Part shown: positions 11,796 through 23,836 of the stretch, one piece after another
How the letters are laid out: each line of letters begins with the position of its first letter
Position numbering within the stretch: position 1 is the first letter of the stretch
Assembly: GCA_019916065.1 (NCBI GenBank)
Contig: CM034241.1
Location: 16,469,228 to 16,533,227, forward strand
Direction: 5' to 3'
From: Vitellaria paradoxa
Lineage: Eukaryota; Streptophyta; Magnoliopsida; Ericales; Sapotaceae
Length of the DNA: 64,000 nt
Made by a program: the position numbers and the translations under genes
Notes under the pieces: model-generated
What the model saw: the letters and a program-made list of their open reading frames with translations, nothing else
What the model was told of the DNA's origin: nothing
Databases searched by the model: none

Positions 11796-12524
11796 ATGGA
11801 TAACATTGATCTTCAAGATCAAGAAGAGGCAGAGGAAGCACTCTCTCTCTGCGATTTTCCGATAAGGGCCGATCACCGTGAAGAGCCCTCAAAGTGCCTT
11901 GATCGAAGATCGTCATCCGAACCTACCGAGTTCTTCGAGTTCTTCAACGATCTCAGCTCCGAGATGTCTCATGCGGAAGACATCATCTTCTCTGGTAAGC
12001 TTGTACCCTTCAAAGAACAACCTATCTCCAGCCAAACCCACAAGTCCGGCAGCGGAGATGAGAGACTTAAAAGCTTTCATCGCCGGCGCTCCGAGTCATT
12101 GCCTGCGTTAAAGACCACTTCTCAATCCAACAGTCCCCGGAGTCGAGTTGCGAGGAACAGCCGATCTTTTGATTACCAAAATCTACGTAGAAATCTAAGC
12201 ACAATCTCCGAAACATCGGAAATTTACCGGAATTCATCGGTTAGGAGCTCCTGGAAGTCCGACAACAAGATGTCGAAGCCTCCGTGGTATCTTTTGATGT
12301 TTGGATTGGTGAAGTTTCCGCCGGAGATGGAGTTGAAGGACATGAAGAACCGGCAGGTCCGACAGACTCCGGCAACCATGTTCCCGCCTTTATACGCCGG
12401 CGGGAAACTTCCAGTTAACCAGACCCACCGGAAGAGCGCATGGGGTCTGCTAAGGGTATTGAGCTGCAAAGACCATGCTAGTGTTGCTGTAACGTCGTCG
12501 TTTGGTTGCATCCCGCAGGTGTAA
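11796..12524 (+). CDS. Uncharacterised plant-specific serine/arginine-rich protein
   Basis: This 242-codon intronless frame is the only convincing host gene in the window. Its base composition is clearly richer in GC than its surroundings, it starts in a good context after a CT-rich leader and ends at TAA 12522-12524. Visible features are an acidic N-terminus ending in SLCDFP (residues 17-22), a hydrophobic/acidic block FFEFFNDLSSEMSHAEDIIF (46-65) followed by GKLVPF, a serine- and arginine-rich middle (85-150) with possible phosphorylation sites such as RRRSESLP, a conserved-looking KPPWYLLMFGLVKFPPEMEL (161-180), and a C-terminal GLLRVLSCKDHASVAV (217-232). There is no signal peptide or membrane segment. 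The N-terminal arrangement recalls plant proteins annotated as membrane-associated kinase regulator-like, but I do not assign that function. A basic nuclear or membrane-peripheral adaptor is possible. Confidence that it is a gene is high; function is unknown. Confidence 0.85.
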   Translation: MDNIDLQDQEEAEEALSLCDFPIRADHREEPSKCLDRRSSSEPTEFFEFFNDLSSEMSHAEDIIFSGKLVPFKEQPISSQTHKSGSGDERLKSFHRRRSESLPALKTTSQSNSPRSRVARNSRSFDYQNLRRNLSTISETSEIYRNSSVRSSWKSDNKMSKPPWYLLMFGLVKFPPEMELKDMKNRQVRQTPATMFPPLYAGGKLPVNQTHRKSAWGLLRVLSCKDHASVAVTSSFGCIPQV

Positions 12525-13768
12525 GAGCATGATCTTTCTACATAATTGCCCTTTCCACGGTGGTTGACCGGTTATGTAGATGGTGGGGCAAATCGGCCAT
12601 ATCGAAAGGGGGGATTTTCCCTTCGAATAGTTTTGATAGTGTACAGTGCACTGCACTCCTGATGGGAGAGAGAGGTTTTGTCCCTAAGAAACCCCAGGGC
12701 CCCAACAACAACGACATGAGAGCCATATTAATTTGAAAAATCTATTCTCACCTTTCGTATTAGCCATTGGCCGTTTATTTTGTATTGATAATTATGAATA
12801 ATTAATGATATATTTCGTTTAAAATTATTATAATCATAAAATATTATTTTTTATTTAAAAATTAATAGTACAAAGTTAAACGATAAATAGTACGAGATAA
12901 AATAAACGGTGGGTGTAACATTATTAATATTTATTTGTTACGGCTAATACTTAGATTACAAGCTTTGGAGTCTTCATTTATTTGTTTCCTCAAAGTTGTT
13001 GGATTCTGATTTATATATATATATATAGTATGAGATATATATATATAGCATCTACAGATGCATGTGTTGTATTATCACATTTTCTATTGTAGAAATGCAA
13101 GACAATCATGCATTGTTGTCTTTCACTCAACCTTTAAATTGGCATGCGTATATATTGATTGATGATTTGAATGAATATGTGGGTCAAGGTGATCTTTTTT
13201 TGTTTTTATATATATATTGTTTGAAGCAAAGTTTAATGTTCAAACAATTATTCAAACATGCAAGTAGCCTCATGATTCTGTATTTCTGGATTCAAATGGT
13301 GTGTGGATCGAGTAGTAGTTATCATCAAACTCTCTTTCACGGCGGAAACCGTCTCCGACGAGTTTATTACATGCAGAGATGAAATTCTAATGTCAAACTT
13401 GTACAACACATTTTCAAAATGTCTCAAGTGGAATTTTGTTTGTATTATTGTTTCTTTATTTTTTTGGGGGGGATTCATATTTTAAGAATACTAAAAATGT
13501 ATTTAGTTTGACAGTTTTTATTTTTCATATTTTGGGATTATCCTTATTTTAGGTCTAAGACAACTTTTGGTCGTTATTGCATTTTATGTGTAAACTTATT
13601 TTTTATTTTCTTAAACAAGTTTTAAGAATATAAGTAACCAAATACGTTTTAAGTTATTTTTCTTGTTTCCAAAAATACAAAATAGAAAATAGGTTCAAAA
13701 TAAGTATACTAAATGGAGCATTAGATGTTTTGTTTGTTGAGAAAAGTTGCCTAGATTTAGGAAGTAGA
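12525..13768. other. 3' flank of the host gene, no further gene
   Basis: The first 200 bp may be 3' UTR; AT-rich signals (GAATAATTAATGATA near 12797) could direct polyadenylation. A TA microsatellite lies at 13011-13045. Short open frames at 13062-13485 overlap on both strands and have no recognisable content. Confidence 0.5.
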
Positions 13769-13999
13769 TGAAAAGGTTTGAATAACCTTAAAGCTGAGAA
13801 GCTATGATAATCGTCTATAACTTTGTACATTGTTATGGCCTTTCATTTATATAGAATGAACAAGAATTATTTACAAGTGGAAAAATAGGGACAAATATTT
13901 ATCTATAGTTGTCACCTCCTAAGGATAGAAATTAATGTAATAATAATAAAGATAAGTTTGAATGAGTCTATATGCTTAACTGAAATTATTTGATTACAT
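13769..13999 (-). repeat. Left (3') LTR of copia element F
   Basis: Starts TGAAAAGGTTTGAATAACCT and matches 23837-24014 through AAAGCTGA-AAGCT, ATGAACAAGAATT and CAAATATTTATCT. The similarity fades at about 13935. The remaining bases up to the gypsy LTR may be LTR or 3' untranslated sequence. Confidence 0.75.
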
Positions 14000-16314
14000 T
14001 GTCACTCCACTTAAATGAAGTGTGGTTGCATGTCTCGAATCTCATGACCTGAGGGTTGAGTCAACAATCGTACATACCTTGCACATATCACCAACAGCCT
14101 GATTAGAGTAATGTCACCATCTTGGAGCAGCATCTATAATAACTAGCAATAATAGATTAGAGATAAACTGTGCCTCAGCCAAGCTAGGTCATCATGCTTC
14201 GAACACATCCCACAACAACAAATAAATATAGGCTTTATGACCTTTACAATCCAATTGGATAAATTCCAAATCTAAATAATTATTACTATTCCAAATATTA
14301 AATAAAATTTAAGTAATTAAAATGCAAATGTTGGCAACAATGAATCAACTCCTATTCCAACGAATGCCCACCTAAGACTTAGAGTCAGGAACAATAGCAT
14401 AATCTGTAGGGATTCGAGCACTAGCCACGTGTGCCCACGAAATATAATACTAATATGTATAATATGCAAATAATTAAACAAATTATCTTTTTTATAAAAG
14501 TAACATCAATTAATCATATGCCAATGAATAACCTGATCAATAAATCAAATGAAATATTAGTAATCATAGTATCACATTAACATTAATCAAATTATTAATT
14601 TTGTTATGTTATTTTATCATTTTTTAAGTCATCACATAATATCATGGGGTGGACACTAACAAAGTTGTTTTTATAGGTCAACACCTAATGGAAACGATTA
14701 ACTGAACACTTCATATCTGTGGTAGTTGACCACGAGCCATGATAAGCCAAAATCATAACATCATGTTATAGGCTACTAACCGACTAGCATAAATACCAAC
14801 CTCTGTGTAGGTTCTGGGTTTTTCAACCCAAGGATAATCTTTGTACCCTTCCTATTTTCCCAATATCTTTAATCCTTGCAATCATTATAAACATTTCCTT
14901 ATCATTTATCTCATTTATCATTATCTCAACAATACATTGATATCATCATATCAGTTCTTTCTACTTTCTCTATTTATCATCATTTCATCATCTTACCAAA
15001 AATTTAATGACAATTTATTCATAAGCAACATTAATCTTAATAGGTTCATATCATCAAAATTTTAAACAAAGTACCATGAATAACATTCCTTCAATGTTAT
15101 CATTTACAAGTTTCAAAGAAGTCATATTCCCCAAATTTAGGTGGTTCTCATTTATTTAAAACATCTTGGGCATTTATGAAAACACTTTTAAAATCAATTT
15201 CATCTAAGAGTTTGGGACAATAACATTTTAATAACTAAAAAAGGGAGAAAATGGATAATCTGGATAGGGGGTGAGTGCCCAGGGACCCAAGCCTGTGTGC
15301 CTGGCGTAGTGTGCTCGACCCCTTGTGGGCGTGCACCTGTGGTTTGGGCAATGACCCAAGCTCTGTCTGGTTATTCTCTAGTTTTGAAATCTAAGTTTCC
15401 AAATTAGCTTAAAATAGACCTATTTCCTGAAAATTCTTGTTTCCAACAACAATATAAAGCTTAGGTGATACAAATAAAACATTCAACTTGAAATTTCATC
15501 AAATGTAGATCATGTAACAAGCTTTAATTCATTTTTTGGCCCCAAGATATACATACGTATGTATATACATACATACAAGGTGTATAACTCTACATTTCTT
15601 AACTACATGTTAATATTTCTTCAAATAAACTTATTAATAACAACCCAAAAATCCTCTACATACTATATGTGTAAGTAAAATGCATAAGTCTCCCTACCTT
15701 GGTGATGAAACGAAGAAGATAGTGAAGTGAAGGAGGACAGTAACTTGCCGGCGAAACCTAAAAAATTCGTGTACTCCGTATGCTTAAATAATTTATCCTA
15801 ACGTCAAGATTTTTATACCATTATATTCAGAACGAATGTAATTTCATTGCTATAAGTTTAATAAAATGGTAGAGGTTTGATGTACTTACTAAGGTAGTCT
15901 TTCTCATTAGCTTTCTTCTATGACCAAACTAATAAACATTGAAGGCCAATGTTGCTATAACAACCCATCCCCTCCCTTGGTCACCTTCCTCCTAGATTGT
16001 GGTGTAAAAGATGAACAAGACAGCTCACGGCAAAGGACTGAACAAATTGGCAGGCAAATCCCATCACTAGCAGGGTGCCCGACCTTCGTTGGGTATGCGC
16101 CTGCTTTTGCGTGCGCTTGGGAAGGCACCCCCATGCACCTGGTACCCTCCTCTCTTAGGCCCATTTGCTAGTTTGGATGATGTTAGGCCCAATTGCTTAG
16201 CCCAACTTTATTTCACATATAATGTCAAGCCTAATGTAGCCAAATCCAATCCAGATAAAAATTTGAATTTATCCTCTATTTTATTATGCATATATCCATA
16301 ATTGTTGAATTACA
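14000..16314 (-). repeat. Gypsy LTR D, diverged solo LTR
   Basis: The plus strand begins TGTCACTCC, like the LTR ends TGTCATGCC (39315) and TGTCACGCC (56924), and carries the same ordered landmarks as those LTRs: a 'CTCATGACCTGAGGG' block, a block reading GTGTGCCCACGA, and a 'GGCTACTAACCG...AGGTTCTGGGTTTTTCAACCC' block. Two GC-rich TGCCCA/GGCACC blocks lie at 15275-15340 and 16030-16150, as in LTR A. The right border (near GAATTACA 16307-16314) is approximate and no target duplication was confirmed. It separates the copia F LTR from its RNase H. Small open frames in 15920-16301 are LTR sequence. Confidence 0.65.
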
Positions 16315-17301
16315 AATTTTTAGAACTTCAAGTTATGATAATGGTTGGAAACACAAGAAACTTACTACGAAACTAGCTAAACTTCGGTTTTGCAACAACT
16401 TTTGTGAAAACATCAACTATCTGTAGAGCTGTGGGAATAAACTAGACATGAAGAGCTCCGTATTGTACCAACTCAAGAACAAAATGACAGTCAATTGCAA
16501 TGTGTTTAGTACGAGGCTTTGTGACTAGATTCCCTGATATGAATATAACACTTTTGATTGTCACAAAGTATTATTGGTGCAGAGGGAAGGGAAATGTGTA
16601 TATCATGAAGCAATTGAACCATCCAAAAAACTTCAGTAATAGTAATTGCCAAGGCACGACACTCAACTTTACAGTTGGAATAAGCCACCATGGCCTGCTC
16701 ATTAAACACCAAGAAACTAATTTATTATGAAAATAAATGCATAACCAGAAGTAGAGCGGCATGTATCTGGACAACCTGCCCAATTAGTATCAGGATAAGC
16801 CAATAATTCAAATGAAGACTCCTTAAACACTTGTAAACTGCAGTGATATGTACCCTTTGCACATTGAAGAATATGCTTAAGAGCATGAAAATGAGCAACG
16901 GTAGGAGCATGCACGAATTGACATATAGAGGTGACACTATATACTAAATCTGGGCATGTGATGGTCAAATATTGTAAAGCATACACTAGTAAGAAAACAA
17001 AAGTGAGTTGGATCGGTAAAAGCTTCTCTAGCTAGTAGCATCAAGATGGTGACCAACCACAAATGGGAGACAAAATCAGCTTAAAATCCATGGACTCTGC
17101 ATGTTCTAGGAAGTCTAATCATATTTAGCCTAACTAAGAAATAAAATATCATTATTGCATGCACTTCAATACCAAGAAAGTAATGAAGATCACAAAGATC
17201 CTTCATAGAGAACTCTTTATCCAATAGAGTTAAGAGAGCAGCAATCGATGAAGAATTGTTGCTTGTGATGACCATGTCATCAATATATAACAAAAGATAG
17301 A
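16315..17301 (-). pseudogene. Copia F: reverse transcriptase C-terminal half and RNase H
   Basis: Minus-strand translation from 17301 downwards gives YLLLYIDDMVITSNN (the RT catalytic YxDD as YIDD), FSMKDLCDLHYFLGIEV, then YLTITCPDLVYSVTSICQFV, HFHALKHILQCAKGTYH, the RNase H segments YPDTNWAGCPDT and RSTSGYAF, VECRALAITITEVFWMVQLL, and finally VDVFTK near 16410. This is the second half of RT followed by RNase H in the normal copia order. Several frameshifts and stops separate the pieces. The first half of RT lies on the far side of LTR G1 at 19088-19500. Confidence 0.85.
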
Positions 17302-19087
17302 TGACCGCTATTAGAAAGTGCGTCTAAACTAACCCCTAAGTGCAAGGGTGTGCGGTGTAGTTTTAACTCGGTGAGTCCGAGGTTGAATTCATAGGGAGCC
17401 TACGTTATTTAGTTTCTAGGTTAAAATGGAAATCCTAAATTTGAATGTAAACTATGTTTGAAAATTAATTAAAACTAATTCCTAGGGTTTTGCAAGTTCA
17501 AAATTCAAAATCAAAATAAAAATAAATTAAAAACCTAATAACAAAAATTCAACAATTGGAATTTTGATTTTAAATTTAAAAGGATTAAATAACAATGAAA
17601 TCAATTTTTATCTAAAAAGTTTTTTAATTGCACGAAAATAATCTAACTCAAAAGTCAATGTAAAAAAAAAAATTCACTTAACTCGAATGAAAGAAATTTA
17701 ATTGATAACAATAATATTTAAGGAGTTCTTGATCCAACTTTTCAATTCCAAGTAGCTTACGTCTTCACTACGGGATGTGTTATAATACTTGCGTTAAAAC
17801 CTTAATTAGGATTTGCTTGAAAATTATTTAGAAAGTTTTAATCAAAAGTTTTTACCAGTGATTACAGAGAATATAGTCAAAAACTCCTGTTTTCGAAGGG
17901 TTCTCAAACAATCCTATTCGAATTCAGATTCAAATCCAAAATTTCTAGTTTATCCAAAATTATTAAGAAAGTTTTAATCGAAAACCTTTACCAGTGATTA
18001 CAGAGAATATAGTCAAAGGTTTTCATTTTCGAAAGTTTTTGAAAGAACTGAATTAGGTTTTAAAAGGTGTAGATCCCTACGCACGAGCTTTCACAAACCA
18101 TGCGAAGGGTCTACGCACACGTCTAAAAGTTGTAGATCCCTACGCATGAGTTTTTGCAAACTCTACGAAGGGTTTACGTACATCCCATAGATCAAAGTAA
18201 ACTACCTTTTCTTGATTTGTTGAATCAAGAACTAGGGTTTCTACGCTAACATGCTTGTAAACGAAATGGAAACATTCATTGAAGACATATTTAGTGGATT
18301 CACTAAATCAAACAATGAAACAAGATTATTAAAATGAAGAACGAAAGTAAACGTACTCTGAAATCAACTCTGAAACGAAGTATTGAATGACTACGGCTGT
18401 AATGAAAACTATGAAGGCCTCGTAGATCTGTAAAAGCATTACGCGAATAATAAAAATCTCTCAAAGCTACTCTAATTTCATGAAAAATTAACCTAAAACT
18501 ACAGAGAAAAGCATAGGTGAAAAGTCTCCTTTTCTGCCGTCAAAGCTACAACTTATAGTGGGGATGAGAAACCCTAAGAATAAAGTTCATCCGCGCAAAT
18601 AAACCTTCTGTGGTCCGGACCATCCGTGGGGGGGGTCCGGACCATAGTGTACTTTCTCTTCAATTTGTGTCTTGCTTCTGACAGCTTTCTGTCTTCAAAT
18701 TCCAACGCAATTTTGACCTTGAAGATGATGTATTTAGGTTTCGGCTAAAACATAAAAGTTGTAGCCCTTTCAGTCTTCTTTCCAACCCAAAAAGAATCAG
18801 GTCAATCCGAGTTGTGAGTGAAAAGATATGATCAAAATACTGACATGGTGTCAAGCTGAAACTTCAACTGCATACCACTTCAACCATCTTGAACTTTAGA
18901 CCATCTTTTTCTCCTCGGCAGCCACTTTCATCGCTGTTAATCTCACTTATTTTGCCCTTTTCCTTGTAATTAAGAAAATAATTACTATAAGTAATAAAAT
19001 AATGATAAAACTTCAAAGTAAACTACTTAAATGCATTAAGAATTATACAAAAGTGGAGTTTGTAATATCACTTTTCAAGTGCAATCA
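17302..19087 (-). repeat. Solo LTR G1
   Basis: The plus strand begins TGACCGCTATTAGAAAGTGC and ends CACTTTTCAAGTGCAATCA; the LTR sense is minus (TGATTGCACTTG...GCGGTCA). The 5-bp target duplication ATAGA is present at 17297-17301 and 19088-19092, exactly within the copia RT codons. It is the same family as 20848-22450, in opposite orientation. It holds a palindromic GC-rich block with GGTCCGGACC (18614-18653) and a 191-bp module (18691-18881). No primer-binding site or coding region accompanies it, so it is a solo LTR. Family lineage (probably gypsy) is not proven. Confidence 0.9.
18691..18881 (-). repeat. 191-bp module shared between LTR families (copy in G1)
   Basis: Read on the minus strand it starts GAAGTGGTATGCAGTTGAAG and contains GGATTGACCTGATTCTTTTT and GGGCTACAACTTTTATGTTT. 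It matches 53652-53842, in the LTR of a different (copia) family, at about 161 of 191 positions with no gap by my hand alignment. The sister LTR at 20848-22450 has no such module at the corresponding place. Confidence 0.85.
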
Positions 19088-20847
19088 ATAGATGATCCCA
19101 AACTTGGAATGATGAACAACCAAAGAGGAATCGGCTTTGCTAGAATAAAAACCAAGCTTGCTAAGAAAAAAGCTAAAGCGATGGAACCATACTCAAGATG
19201 CTTGCTTTAGGCCATATAATGCACGTTGTAGGCGACACACATGACTAGCATAACGTGGATCAATATAACCTAGAGGTTGTTCCATGTATACCTTTTTATA
19301 AGATTCCCTATAAGAAGGCATTCCTGACATCAAGCTGATGTAATTTCCATCCAGAAGTAGTTGCCAAAGAAATAATACTCGAAATAGCGGCTGCACAAAC
19401 AACAGAACTAAAAGTGTCTTCAAAATCAAGTCCTTGCATCTGGGGAAAACCTTGTGTTGCTAGATGGGCTTTATGACGTTCAATAGAGCCTTCAGAATGC
19501 AACTTTGCCTTAAATATCTAGCAACAACCAACCACATTATAACTGGATGGCCGAGGAACAAATCACCATGTATGATTATGTTGCAAAGCATAAATCCTTG
19601 TGTCCATGATGGCAAGCCATTTTGGGTGTTTGGCAGCCAACTTAAAGTCTCATGGTTCCTTTGTTACAAGAAGTGCTTGGGTCACTAAAGATAAAAGAAC
19701 ATCAGTGAGAGCATGTGACAGCTTAGGCTTAAAAATCCCTGTTTTACTTTTAGTGACCATCAGATGAATAGGAATAATGGAATTAATGAAAGACAAAGAA
19801 GGGGCAATAGGCTGATTAGTTATTAGATCAAGAGATTAATAACTTAAATCCAAAGAGGAAAATTGTGTGATAAGAGGAAAGGTGAAAAATCGTCATGGTA
19901 CCCATGAAACATAGAGGGTAGAGTTGGTAGCCTCAACATTAGGGGAATCGATAATATTTCTGTAATAGCAACATACTTACTGGGAATATTAGTAATATTA
20001 TGTAACTGATCAACATACGAGACTATTGATTCATAAAATTAAACATGCCATGAGATAAATAAACAATGAATGGATCAATTTAAATAACAAAAACCCTTAT
20101 ATTTATTGCTATAGCCCAAAAACACACAAGGAGTGGAATGTGGTGATAGCTTATGAGAGGAATAATCATGCAAGTAAGGAAAGTTTAGATACCCAAAAGT
20201 GCAAAGCATGAAGTAGTAAGGGGGCTTACCTTATAAAAGCTTATATGGTGTTCTGTTGGTAAGAGTTGATGAAGGGAGTTGATTAATGAGACAATATGTC
20301 ATGGTAAAGGCTTTAACCCACAAGGTAAGAGGTGCATTAGCATGTTATAATATAGTGAGATCTGTTTCAGTAATATGCGATACTTTCGTTCCATAATTCC
20401 ATTTTGACTCAGGGTATGAGGATAGGAAATACATTACATAATACCACATTTCGTCAAGTGCTACTGACAATGATGATAGGAAATACGTTACATAATACCA
20501 CATTTCGTCAGGTGCTACTAAAAATGACTGGTAGTAAACTCATAATTGTTAGTAAACTCAATTGCACTATCATACTGAAAGGATTTAATAGGTATAAAGA
20601 AATGAGTCTTAACTAATTTTTGGATTTGTATTAAAAAAATTTAAAAAAAAATAATCAAATTTTAATCGTAGAGGATAAACCCAACTATAACATATACAAT
20701 CATTAATGAACACAACATAATATCAGAAACTAGAAGAAGAAGTAACAAGAAAGGGGCCTTAAAGATCACAGTGAATATGATCAAGAAGAAAAGAACAATG
20801 ACCTATATTAATATCAAAAGGTAGTTTATGACTTTTGCCAAGGCTAC
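19088..20847 (-). pseudogene. Copia F: integrase and reverse transcriptase N-terminal half
   Basis: On the minus strand from 20847 I read SLGKSHKLPFD, then DHIHCDLWG-like PFLVTSSSSF and YYVVFINDC (integrase core, catalytic D in the HCDL context), a decayed middle, then KAHLATQGFPQMQGLDFEDT, SLATTSGWKLHQLDVRNAFL, VYMEQPLGYIDP, CRLQRALYGLKQAS and FLSKLGFYSSKADSSL. These are the copia integrase and the first half of RT. Stop codons and frameshifts are abundant. A tandem duplication of about 58 bp (GATAGGAAATAC.TTACATAATACC) lies at 20411-20521. Confidence 0.85.
20411..20521. repeat. Tandem duplication in the copia F integrase
   Basis: GATAGGAAATACATTACATA at 20411 recurs as GATAGGAAATACGTTACATA at 20474, each followed by ATACCACATTTCGTCA-GTGCTACT. 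Two units only, without spacer structure. Confidence 0.85.
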
Positions 20848-22450
20848 TGATTACACTTGAAAAGTGTAATCTCAAAGCCTTTGTTTTAGCATAAATTCAT
20901 TTATTTTCTTGTTAAATTCATACTTTTTATTAATTTCTAAGCTAATTATGTTTATTTTTCTTAATTGTAGTGAAAAAGGCTCAATAAATTCAATTGGGAG
21001 CGTTAAAGACGAAGAAAATGACGAAGGATAGCTCAAGGTGCAAATGCAGGAATAGGGTGTCTGGACACCTTCAGGACACCTGAGTGCAGAGAATATTTTG
21101 GACCTCACTGCGGTCCGGACACCCCCATTGGGTGTCTGGACACCTAGACACGTGAACTTAAATTCCCTCTTCGTTTTTAGGGTTTTGATGTTATGGTTAT
21201 AAAAATCCATTGTACAGCCATTCCAAGGAACTTCTTCTCTTCTTTTCCTCTAACTTTTCAAGACATTCTTAGGATTAGATTCTTTATTTCTCATTCTTTT
21301 TGGAAGATGATTTCAAGACTTATTATTGTCATTTGTCGGATTGCTTCGGTGTTGTTCGTAGTTCGTCATTCGTTTGATGCATTGAAGTACGGTATTTAAA
21401 GCTTGATTTTAATAATGGTTTCTTTATATTTATTCTTCATCTAAACATCTTGTCTATTGAATATTTAGTGATTTATTTGAATGAATCTTGATTCAATATT
21501 AGAGTAGATTTATTTTCTGCAAGTATACATTCTTGTTCAAATTTCTTCTAAAACCATCTAGTTCTTGAATGATTTATTGTGTTGATTGAATGGTTTCTTT
21601 AACCATGGTAGCGTAGGTTTCCTTTCCTTGATTTAACTTCATAGGGAGGGTGGAATGGTTTATTTATGTTTGTGCTAGGTTTTTGTGAATGATTACGCAA
21701 ATGCGTAAACATCTACGAAAACTCTTCAAATCTGGTTTTCTATTTCAAGAACTATCGAAAACAGAAACTTTTGATCATATTCCGGGAATCACTGATAAAG
21801 GTTTTTGAAACATTAATTTTCTTTAAGAATCTTGAAATTAAAAACTAGGGTTTGAAACCACAAGTATTATTTTTAAAGAAAGATCTTTTCGATTTCATAA
21901 TCCATAAGACGTGAGTATGAAATTGTGTATTGTGGGTTTTTAAAGAACTTTAACGAAGACATCTTCCAATTGACTTTTCCATTCGACGTGAAACTTTAAT
22001 TGGTAATCGAGGCACAACGTAAATTGATTTCATTTCACCTGAACTTGAATGTTAAATCAGGGGTTTTATTTCATTGAATTTAATTTACTAAATTAATTGC
22101 TTGTTTTCTTACAATCTTGATTAGGCTAGCAAACTTTCTTTAAATCTTGAATGCATAATTAAGTATTTTTGAAATTAAAAAAAAATATTTTTATTTAAGA
22201 ATTTCTTTTCTTTGCAACTTTCTTTATTTAATTCTTGTTTAGGTTTAGTTAAGTTTTAAACTTTCCAACTTTCGAATTTAGGTAGAGAACTTTTAAAATT
22301 TCCTAGTATTTGAATTTTGAACATTCTTGATAACTTAGAAACTAAAACTTAGGTTCCTTGTGGGTTCGACCTCAGACTTACCGAGTTAAAACTACACCGC
22401 ACACCCTTGCACTTGGGGGTTAGTTTAGACGCACATTCTAATAGCGGTTA
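20848..22450 (+). repeat. Solo LTR G2
   Basis: It begins TGATTACACTTGAAAAGTGT and ends TCTAATAGCGGTTA (TA where CA is usual). The 5-bp duplication GCTAC flanks it at 20843-20847 and 22451-22455, between codons for the copia integrase zinc-finger region. It is the same family as G1 in the opposite orientation; the shared U5 end includes ACTACACCGCACACCCTTGC. A palindromic GC-rich block lies at 21057-21155 (GGTGTCTGGACACC, GGTCCGGACACC). The 191-bp module of G1 is absent. Open frames inside are not genes. Confidence 0.9.
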
Positions 22451-23800
22451 GCTACATCCAATACAAAAAGTAGAATCATGATCTTTCAATTTGTCACTAA
22501 GAGAAATAGACCCTTTCTTACTAAGAGAGATTTTATTACACAAAAACTAAGGTGCCCTAAATGAACATGCCTAATGTGATTTGTTTCTTGGCTGACTTTC
22601 GATCTAACCGTGGAAAAGAGAGCTGAATGGCCACAGTGAAGAATGTGGAGACCATTCTCACATTGACCAACCCCTAGCAACAAGTATATTATTCAGGAAT
22701 AAAGAGATTGAAGAATAGATGAGATGGATCCTTAATGAGAAATAGATAGAGAATGACCATTTCAACTAGCACACGATCAGTACTAGAGCACGTTGTAGGA
22801 TTTTCCAACTCAGAGACATCGTGGGTGATGTGAGCTATAGCCACAGTGTCGGTGAAACAAGCATCAACATTTGGCACTTGAACAGTGCATGTTAAGAAGT
22901 TCTTAGCCAAATTTACAAATTGTTTCTTCTTTAGGTTCAAGTAGGTCTAGTACCTCTTTGCAATATGACCTATGTGGTCAGAAAACTGACAGATAATAGG
23001 GTTGGACAAAGAAATGAAAGAAAAAGGCTTAGCAATAGAGCTAGCCTAACAACTTGTTTTGGGTTGACCATCTTTGGACTTGTTTACTCCAGGAGAAAGA
23101 CTTGAAAATTTTTGAGAAACAAAAGAACCGTACTGTGATGAGAACTAGCCAGATATAGATTGGACAAATAGGTCATAACTAATTTCCTTAGGAATGATCT
23201 TGACAAAAGAAGGCAAGAGTGTCTGTGATATAATAGTTGTTGAAAAGGTGGTGGATTCAAGCCTGAAGAAACTAATGAACGTTATTAGTATCATCCACCT
23301 GACGCCCAATTGCTGACAATTGATCATAAATGCCTTTAAATGCGTGAGAGAATTCAGTAATATTGTGACCACTATGTTACAGATGTTGTAGCTCATCACA
23401 AAATTGTATCTTTCTGGTCTTTAATTTGTTGGAGAAAACAACTTCAAGGGTAGTCCAAGCTACACAATAGGTCGCCAACATTAAGAACTTAACCAGGTCT
23501 TCCTTAGTGTGAGAAGAATAAATCAAACTCAGTAACATTTGGCTAGTGTTGTGCCATTGGAAATAGTTTGGATTTGGCTGCTCTACACTAGCCTAGTTCT
23601 TAACTGTCTCTGATGTAGTCAAGGTAGAGCTGTTAAGATGTCCCACCAACCCTTGGCTGGACAACAATGGGAGAAACTGACCACACCATACAAAAAGCTT
23701 GGAGGAATTATGTTTGATTGTGATCATATGAACCATGGTGTTGAGCAAACGTAAGGAAGAAGATCCAATTTCAAGCATGATGGATGAACAAAAATCAATA
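22451..23800 (-). pseudogene. Copia F: Gag, protease and integrase N-terminus
   Basis: Read on the minus strand from about 23779: MLEIGSSSLRLL, LLSSQGLVGHLNSS, VEQPNPNYFQWHNTSQ, HSGHNITEFSHAFKGIYDQL (Gag UBN2-type region); then VDACFTDTVAIAHITHDVSE (protease, DTG changed to DTV) and LENPTTCSSTDRVLV; then HVHLGHLSF and VIKSLLVRKGL (pre-integrase HHCC region). The order and motifs are those of Ty1-copia. Frames are broken many times. Confidence 0.85.
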
Positions 23801-23824
23801 AAATTTTTTTTAATTAATCAAAAT

Positions 23825-23836
23825 GCTCTGATACCA
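23825..23836 (-). other. Primer-binding site of copia element F
   Basis: The minus strand reads TGGTATCAGAGC immediately inside the right LTR, complementary to the 3' end of initiator methionine tRNA. This marks the right LTR as the 5' LTR. Confidence 0.9.

Noticed and set aside
11878..12111. A 77-codon frame overlapping the host gene
   Set aside because: A +1 shadow of the 242-codon gene, caused by its serine codon-rich composition.
20411..20521. Repeated units that could suggest a CRISPR-like array
   Set aside because: Only two direct units with no spacers, in a decayed plant retrotransposon; a simple tandem duplication.
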